The notes beneath the pieces are model-generated. The model was not told the DNA's origin. It did no database searches and worked only from the letters and a program-made list of their open reading frames with translations. From Mycolicibacterium tusciae JS617 (lineage in GTDB: Bacteria; Actinomycetota; Actinomycetes; Mycobacteriales; Mycobacteriaceae), in the NCBI RefSeq assembly GCF_000243415.2, contig NZ_AGJJ02000003.1, forward strand, positions 1 to 64,000: a stretch of 64,000 nucleotides of DNA, written 5' to 3'. The translations under genes were made by a program, and so were the position numbers. This document shows, piece by piece, positions 59,266-64,000 of this stretch (positions are counted from its first letter, which is position 1; the number at the start of each line of letters is the position of its first letter).

Positions 59266-60873
59266 CTACCCACTGCCGTCGCCGGCGGCGTCCTTCTTGC
59301 GGCGGGCCAAGCGCTCTTTGACCGCATTCGCCGCCTCGGGATTGACCACCGGAGCAGCCGGTTTGGCGGCCTCGCCAACGACACCCTCGCGGCCATGGCC
59401 CTCCACCTCAGGCAGGGGCGCCTCGTAGCTGTTGATCTTGGAGGACTTCGAGTCACCGCCGGGCTTGTGGCCCATCGGCATCATGCCTCCGCCGGCACCT
59501 CTGGAGGCACCGTCGGCGGTCGCGGGCTTGAGAGGTGCGGCGGCCGAGGAGGCCGTGTTGGTGGCCGAGGGGGCGCCGTTCAGCCCGGCGGGGTGCATGG
59601 CCGCGCCAAGATTGCTGGACGGCTTGAGCGGGCTGCCGCCACCGCCACCGGCGCCGCCGCCGCTGCCGCCCTTGCCGGCTGCCGCGAGGGGTTTGGACAG
59701 GGCGGCGGGTTTGAGAGGGCTCGCGGCTTTCTTGGCGGCCTCCCCGCCCATCTTGCCGACTTGCTCGCCAAGCTTTTGTGCCATCTGCCCGGCGGATTGC
59801 AGCGGCTTGGTCAGTGATTGGGTGAGCGGACCCAGTGCCCCCATGAGCGGCTGGAGCATGTCCTGCATCCCTGATGCGGGCTCTTCGCCGGCGGACTTTT
59901 TCTTCTCGTCGGCCTTGCCGTCTTTGTCTTTGTCCTCACCAGGTGCGCTCTCACCGTTGGCTTCCATACCCGGTTGGGGCAGATCTCCTGGCGGGGTGCT
60001 GACGATCTCGCCGCCGGTCTGCAGTCCGCTGGCCGCTACCCCTTTGAGCTGGTCTTTCTCGTCGTATGCCTGCTTGAGAGCGTCGACTTTGGGCTGGGAG
60101 AGCCCGCCGTTGATGCTGTTCTCGAAGTTGGCTTCCCCGTAGGCGGTTTTCAACGCCGCCCACCCCGCGGAGGGGCCCACCTGGGAGTAGGTCAGTGTGT
60201 GCAGGTTGCCGGCGGACTCGTATCCGCCGGCGAGCACGGCGGCGTGCGTGCCGACGGCTTCGGTCCAGGCCATCGCTTTGGTGAGTTTCGCGGCCATCCC
60301 GGGGGTTGCCCCGGATTCGCCGGTGGCCAGCAGTTGAGCGTGGGCGTCGGCTAGGGCGGCGTTGGCGGCCTGGGCCCGAGCGGCCAAGGTGGCCAGCCGG
60401 GCCGCGGCGGCCGTTGCCGGCAGGGGGCCGGCTCCGGTTTCGAGCTGCTGAGCCAACGCCTCGCCTTCGGTGCCACTGACGTCGGGGATGGGGGCGAAGC
60501 TTGGCATGGCCCCTGGAGCTTTCGACGCTGACGCGGGGATCGCGATCGTGCCGACGGCGGTGCCTCCGCTGGAAGTGCCGCCGAACTGGTTGTAGGTGCC
60601 CGAGGCGGACTGGTCCTCGGTCACGTAGCTCGTCGCCGTGTCATTCATGCCGGTGGCGGCGTTGGTGGCTTGTTCTGCGCCCGCCCGCACGTGTTGGAGC
60701 AGCCAGCTGTGGCGTGCGTTGAGGTTGTCCATGATGGCCTGCGACGCGGGATCGGCGGCACAAGCCGGCACCGGTGCGTCGTCGTCGAAGTCGGCACCCA
60801 ACAGGGTGCCGGCGAGGTCGACGAGTTCCCCGGTGCGACGGAAGCCGTCGGGATCGATATTCAGGGCAACCAT
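59266..60873 (-). CDS. EspB-like ESX substrate, 535 aa
   Basis: The first 90 residues are helical with a Y-x3-D type export signal (SYVTEDQSA; YVTED). The middle is helical (about 140-290), and the C-terminal half is disordered, Gly/Pro/Lys-rich. Context (next to an EspL-like gene, eccA, and the EspC-like genes) and layout resemble the secreted EspB/EspE group; the exact member cannot be named. The 171 bp between this gene and the next one hold nothing recognised. Confidence 0.6.
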   Translation of the reverse strand: MVALNIDPDGFRRTGELVDLAGTLLGADFDDDAPVPACAADPASQAIMDNLNARHSWLLQHVRAGAEQATNAATGMNDTATSYVTEDQSASGTYNQFGGTSSGGTAVGTIAIPASASKAPGAMPSFAPIPDVSGTEGEALAQQLETGAGPLPATAAAARLATLAARAQAANAALADAHAQLLATGESGATPGMAAKLTKAMAWTEAVGTHAAVLAGGYESAGNLHTLTYSQVGPSAGWAALKTAYGEANFENSINGGLSQPKVDALKQAYDEKDQLKGVAASGLQTGGEIVSTPPGDLPQPGMEANGESAPGEDKDKDGKADEKKKSAGEEPASGMQDMLQPLMGALGPLTQSLTKPLQSAGQMAQKLGEQVGKMGGEAAKKAASPLKPAALSKPLAAAGKGGSGGGAGGGGGSPLKPSSNLGAAMHPAGLNGAPSATNTASSAAAPLKPATADGASRGAGGGMMPMGHKPGGDSKSSKINSYEAPLPEVEGHGREGVVGEAAKPAAPVVNPEAANAVKERLARRKKDAAGDGSG

Positions 60874-60943
60874 GGCTTCAATTATCTCCCGTGAATGCAG
60901 GGGTTCGGGTCAGCGATTTCGACCCGCTCCCGAAGCCCTGGGG

Positions 60944-61798
60944 TCAGAGCAGGCCCGGCGGAATGGCCGGGCCTGCGCCTGGGCCAGCTGCGGCGCCGCC
61001 GGGATCGGCCCACGGCCACCCCTCGTAGGGGCCGTCGTCTTCAAACCAGTCGTCCGGACTTGATTGGCTGCGCATGGAGGTGAACTGCGCGGTCTCGCCA
61101 TAGCCGCGAGCCCCGGTCTGATCCTGATCGGCATAGGTGGCGGCGTGCTCGTTGAGTCGCGTCGCGTACACCCCGAAATCAGCGGCCTTGCCCTCGACCT
61201 TGGCCTGCCGGCGAGCCAGCCCGGCAACCACCCCCACCGCGACCGGATAGCCCATCGGGCCGTGGGTGGCGATGATGCGGTTGACCTCATCGACCGCCTG
61301 CGGACTGATCGCCGCGGCCGCCATCTGCAACTCGGTGTACTGCTCGGCCGCGTTGTTCAGATCCGCCGGATTGACCTGCACATGACTCGCACCAGCACCC
61401 TGCTCACCAGGCTTTTCCTCGTCCCCCTTGGCTGATGCGGGGAGCACGGAGCCGGGGGCATAGGGCCGGGTGTCGGGCCACCACAGATCGGGGTCGGACT
61501 GGTCTTGCACGTAGTCATGCATCCAGTAGGGCGGCAGCTCACCGTCATGGCTCGGTGACCAGCGGATCGGCTCATCGCCTGTGGTGCCGTGGATGCCGTC
61601 CAGTGTCGAGCGCGGGGCGCCCTGGGAGGTGTCGAACTGCGACTCGGGGATGTAGGGCGGGTACTGCGGTACCTGCCAGGTGCCATCGGGCCCCGGGGCC
61701 CCTTCCGGGTACAGCGGCGAGCCGTCGTAGAACCCGCCTGGGGGGCCTGACGGGTAGATGATGTCCGGCGTCGGTGTGGGTTGATCGGGTTGAGTCAT
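60944..61798 (-). CDS. EspC-like (DUF2580) ESX-associated protein, copy A, 284 aa
   Basis: The first 130 residues are Pro/Tyr-rich and disordered. Residues about 130-260 match the helical DUF2580/EspC-type domain: VQVNPADLNNAAEQYTELQM, then ATYADQDQTG with a Y-x3-D signal. The 359-bp domain region is nearly identical to that in the next gene, and both share motifs such as DEPVRWSPSHDGELPPYWM in the N-terminal part. Confidence 0.75.
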   Translation of the reverse strand: MTQPDQPTPTPDIIYPSGPPGGFYDGSPLYPEGAPGPDGTWQVPQYPPYIPESQFDTSQGAPRSTLDGIHGTTGDEPIRWSPSHDGELPPYWMHDYVQDQSDPDLWWPDTRPYAPGSVLPASAKGDEEKPGEQGAGASHVQVNPADLNNAAEQYTELQMAAAAISPQAVDEVNRIIATHGPMGYPVAVGVVAGLARRQAKVEGKAADFGVYATRLNEHAATYADQDQTGARGYGETAQFTSMRSQSSPDDWFEDDGPYEGWPWADPGGAAAGPGAGPAIPPGLL

Positions 61799-62303
61799 CG
61801 CTGTTCCTCAGGGGATGTGAGTCGGTTAGATCAGGGCTGGGGGGATCGCGGGGCCGGCGCCCGGGCCGGCCGCGGCGCCGCCGGGGTTGATGGGTTCGTA
61901 CTCCTCGGTTTCGCCGTCCCAGTCCCACGGATCGGTTTGGCTGTGCATGGAGGTGAACTGCGCGGTCTCGCCATAGCCGCGAGCCCCGGTCTGATCCTGA
62001 TCGGCATAGGTGGCGGCGTGCTCGTTGAGTCGCGTCGCGTACACCCCGAAATCAGCGGCCTTGCCCTCGACCTTGGCCTGCCGGCGAGCCAGCCCGGCAA
62101 CCACCCCCACCGCGACCGGATAGCCCATCGGGCCGTGGGTGGCGATGATGCGGTTGACCTCATCGACCGCCTGCGGACTGATCGCCGCGGCCGCCATTTG
62201 CAGCTGCGCGTACTGCTCGGCCGCGTTGTTCAGATCCGCCGGATTGACCTGCACATGACTCGCACCAGCACCCTGCTCACCAGGCTTTTCCTCGTCCCCC
62301 TTG
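61072..62303. repeat. Direct duplication of a 359-bp coding segment
   Basis: Bases 61072-61430 and 61945-62303 are almost identical, with a constant offset of 873 bp and only a handful of differences (for example ATCTGCAACTC against ATTTGCAGCTG). Outside these limits the two genes are only similar. The homogeneous block suggests a recent tandem duplication or gene conversion. Confidence 0.85.
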
Positions 62304-62611
62304 CCGTTGAACGACGAGGGCTGGACCTCGCCTGCCGACGGGCGGATCTCGTTGGGGCCGGGCGGGGGCGCCGGCCACCACAGATTTGGGTCGTTCTGGT
62401 CCTGGTTGTAGCGGTTCATCCAGTACGGCGGCAGCTCACCGTCATGGCTCGGCGACCAGCGGACCGGCTCATCGCCTCGGGTTCCGTGCACGCCGTCGAG
62501 CGCCGAGCGCGACATCGGCGGGTTGTCGGAGTAGTACGGGTCCCCGCTGCTGGGAATGTAGGGCGGGGTGAACGGGGCCAACGTCGGGTCGGGATCCGGT
62601 GTCTCGGTCAC
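61826..62611 (-). CDS. EspC-like (DUF2580) ESX-associated protein, copy B, 261 aa
   Basis: Same layout as copy A: a Pro-rich N terminus with SPSHDGELPPYWMNRYNQDQ, then the DUF2580-like helical domain with the YADQD signal. The GTG start directly follows the stop of the preceding small gene and has the site GGGAGGAG. The two copies may form a homo- or heterodimer as paired ESX substrates. Confidence 0.75.
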   Translation of the reverse strand: MTETPDPDPTLAPFTPPYIPSSGDPYYSDNPPMSRSALDGVHGTRGDEPVRWSPSHDGELPPYWMNRYNQDQNDPNLWWPAPPPGPNEIRPSAGEVQPSSFNGKGDEEKPGEQGAGASHVQVNPADLNNAAEQYAQLQMAAAAISPQAVDEVNRIIATHGPMGYPVAVGVVAGLARRQAKVEGKAADFGVYATRLNEHAATYADQDQTGARGYGETAQFTSMHSQTDPWDWDGETEEYEPINPGGAAAGPGAGPAIPPALI

Positions 62612-62920
62612 TTAGCTGCTCCTCCCGTGGTCGTCGGTTGCTGCTGCGCCACCACTCCTCGATGAGCGGCCGCGGTAACGCTGTTCAGAAAGCGTTGCCG
62701 CGGTGCACTGCGAACTCCCCTTGCTTCTTTTGTACCTGCTGATGCGGGTTTGCCGCGAACGTTGCGCGCCGTTTGCGCACATCATTGCTGGGGCGCCGGC
62801 AGACCGCAGCCGCAGCAGTGCATTTGGGTCGGTGGCACCAAGTGCGCTGTCTGGGCGGCGATTCGGTGTACTCGGCGCCAGCTCCCCGCGAACATCGTCG
62901 CGGGTCGACGTCGAGTCCAT
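62612..62920 (-). CDS. Possible small Ser/Arg-rich protein, 102 aa
   Basis: It starts MDSTSTRDDVRGEL with GAGGAG 9 bp upstream and ends directly before the GTG of copy B. The sequence is Ser/Arg/Gly-rich with no recognised domain and may not be a real gene; if it is not, the 314-bp space between copy B and the next gene is non-coding. Confidence 0.35.
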   Translation of the reverse strand: MDSTSTRDDVRGELAPSTPNRRPDSALGATDPNALLRLRSAGAPAMMCANGAQRSRQTRISRYKRSKGSSQCTAATLSEQRYRGRSSRSGGAAATDDHGRSS

Positions 62921-62925
62921 GCGCG

Positions 62926-63162
62926 CTACTCCTCGTCGAGCAGCGGGTCGTAGCGGTGGACGAACGCCGACTGGGCGCACGTCACGAACAGTTCTTTGAG
63001 GCCTTCAGCTCCCAGCGGTCGCAAACGGTCGGATTGGGCGTCGACATCGACGATTTCGCCGGTAGTGCGAACTGACACCGACATCGCCGCCGGGTCGGTC
63101 TCGGCGACGGTGATGACGTCATCGTCGTCGTCTTTGAACTGGGTGACGGTGATCGTGTGCAT
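62926..63162 (-). CDS. Small acidic protein upstream of the ESX substrate genes, 78 aa
   Basis: An acidic segment FKDDDDDVITVAETDPAAMS near residues 9-28, then VRTTGEIVDVDAQSDRLRPL and a C-terminal helix. No family was recognised. It lies 8 bp after the BTAD-domain gene, so probably co-transcribed. Confidence 0.6.
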   Translation of the reverse strand: MHTITVTQFKDDDDDVITVAETDPAAMSVSVRTTGEIVDVDAQSDRLRPLGAEGLKELFVTCAQSAFVHRYDPLLDEE

Positions 63163-63170
63163 AGAAGCCC

Positions 63171-64000
63171 CTAGCCTGCTTGTTTGGTCAGATCGAGGAC
63201 AGCCGGGTCCCGGTCGGGGCCAGGCACTGTGCTGAGGTACTGGGTGCGCAGCGTCTTGTACGCGTCTTTGTCGTGGCCGTCGAGCGCGGCTTGCATCCCG
63301 ATCTGCCACAGGTCTTGGCGGGCGTTGTCGTACCACAGGCCTTTGCGGGCGATTTCGACTGCCGCGCTGTACTTCTTGCTCGCGTGGTGGCGGCCAGCGA
63401 GGGCGACGGCTGCCCCGGCAACGCGGTCGCGGATCTCGTCGCGCAGGTCTTTGGTCCAGGCCCATTCCTTGGGGGGAATGTTGCCCAGTGGCGGCCCGGT
63501 CACCAGATCCATTGCTGCGACGAGGTTGGCAGTGGGAGTGGTGTCGATGAGGATCTCGACCAAGCGCTCGAATTCCATCCAGTCCGACCGCACGGCGTTG
63601 TCCAGGACGTAGCCGCTGTCCTTCATGGGAGGCAATGCCTTTGGGCCGCCGACGCGTGTCACGCCCAGGCGGGCGCGCAGCAAAGACACCTGTTGGGTGA
63701 CGGTCTTGTCGGCGACGGCACCGCGGTAGACGTTGCGCACGATTTCGCCGTGCTCGGCGAACCTGTTGTGCTGCAGAAAGACCAACAGCTCGTTGAGCCG
63801 CTTTTCGCGTTGGCCGGGTTGTTGGTCGCTATGCGGGGGAGTCAAGTCCACCTGGCCGAGGATCCGGTTCCAAATCGTCATGACCTGAGGCGCTGCTGAG
63901 TCAGAGTCGTTGCCGCTCACAGGCTGAACCGACACAGCAGGGGTGGGCTGCTCCCACGGCGGGCCCGTAGCCAGTACCGGAGCTGGAGGGGTGGACTGCT
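63171..64000 (-). CDS. BTAD-domain protein, partial, C-terminal about 276 aa
   Basis: The reading frame is open to the window edge on the minus strand, so the N terminus is missing. The visible part begins with a Pro-rich linker (ending PPWEQPTPAVS), then a winged-helix-like region (LNELLVFLQHNRFAEHGEIV, then VTQQVSLLRARLGV) and a bacterial-transcriptional-activation-type helical repeat domain (AVEIARKGLWYDNARQDLWQ, then TLRTQYLSTVPG). Similar C termini occur in large actinobacterial proteins with LysM or membrane segments. It heads the minus-strand ESX arm and may regulate it. Start unknown. Confidence 0.65.
   Translation of the reverse strand, partial: QSTPPAPVLATGPPWEQPTPAVSVQPVSGNDSDSAAPQVMTIWNRILGQVDLTPPHSDQQPGQREKRLNELLVFLQHNRFAEHGEIVRNVYRGAVADKTVTQQVSLLRARLGVTRVGGPKALPPMKDSGYVLDNAVRSDWMEFERLVEILIDTTPTANLVAAMDLVTGPPLGNIPPKEWAWTKDLRDEIRDRVAGAAVALAGRHHASKKYSAAVEIARKGLWYDNARQDLWQIGMQAALDGHDKDAYKTLRTQYLSTVPGPDRDPAVLDLTKQAG

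Noticed and set aside
1..64000. tRNA genes, rRNA genes and insertion sequences
   Set aside because: No cloverleaf with conserved TTCGA arms, no rRNA segments and no transposase genes were seen while reading both strands; small or decayed ones could have been missed.

Overview
The window reads as one end of a mycobacterial linear plasmid. Codon use is uniformly GC-rich, and PE, PPE, WXG100 and EccA-E/MycP genes (type VII secretion) are found together essentially only in mycobacteria. Partition genes (parA, a ribbon-helix-helix gene, parB) with palindromic sites indicate a plasmid. A tap-tpg pair (telomere-associated protein and terminal-protein homologues) and a cluster of short GC-rich palindromes in bases 2-222 indicate linear topology. 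No tRNA, rRNA, CRISPR array or insertion sequence was seen, and no conjugation relaxase or type IV secretion gene was recognised.

Bases 1-16,500 are an accessory region of genes almost all on the minus strand, split into eleven transcription units. Ten of the eleven start with the same cassette: a 9-mer close to TTGTCGGTG, exactly 8 bp, a TANNNT -10 box, then a 55-62 nt leader with a short inverted repeat and a GGAAGGGGAG-like ribosome site. The 9-mer/N8/-10 layout matches the mycobacterial RecA-independent DNA-damage promoter that is switched on by PafBC. Nine nearly identical 35-nt hairpins separate the units. The genes carried include an ArdC-like antirestriction protein, a WGR-domain ATP-dependent DNA ligase, a MoxR ATPase/VWA-peptidase/SF1-helicase operon, DUF3846-, DUF4192- and DUF4262-like proteins and a calcineurin-like phosphoesterase. 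I infer a damage- or ssDNA-triggered plasmid regulon.

Bases 16,500-24,350 hold what looks like a type IV-B CRISPR-Cas system in two blocks: a minus-strand operon with a CysH-like PP-loop protein, an unknown protein and an ADP-ribosyltransferase-like protein, and a plus-strand operon csf1-cas11-csf2-csf3. Between the blocks lie a clavaminate-synthase-like 2-oxoglutarate oxygenase and an NrdR-like zinc-ribbon/ATP-cone protein, divergently transcribed, with three related CCCACATAT sites around them.

Bases 24,350-41,000 are plasmid backbone: small genes of unknown function, an operator-like array at 25,911-25,954, tap-tpg, a HELGH metalloprotease-like protein, a two-membrane-segment protein, parA and parB with four copies of a 19-bp palindrome (centromere/operator), and a palindrome-rich intergenic segment at 40,749-40,824.

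Bases 41,000-64,000 are a complete plasmid-type ESX locus arranged as two converging arms that meet at a perfect hairpin at 48,545-48,586. The plus arm is RHH regulator-espG-espI-eccD-mycP-eccE. The minus arm is a BTAD-domain protein, a small acidic protein, two duplicated EspC-like proteins, an EspB-like substrate, an EspL-like protein, eccA, eccB, eccC, PE, PPE and two WXG100-family proteins.
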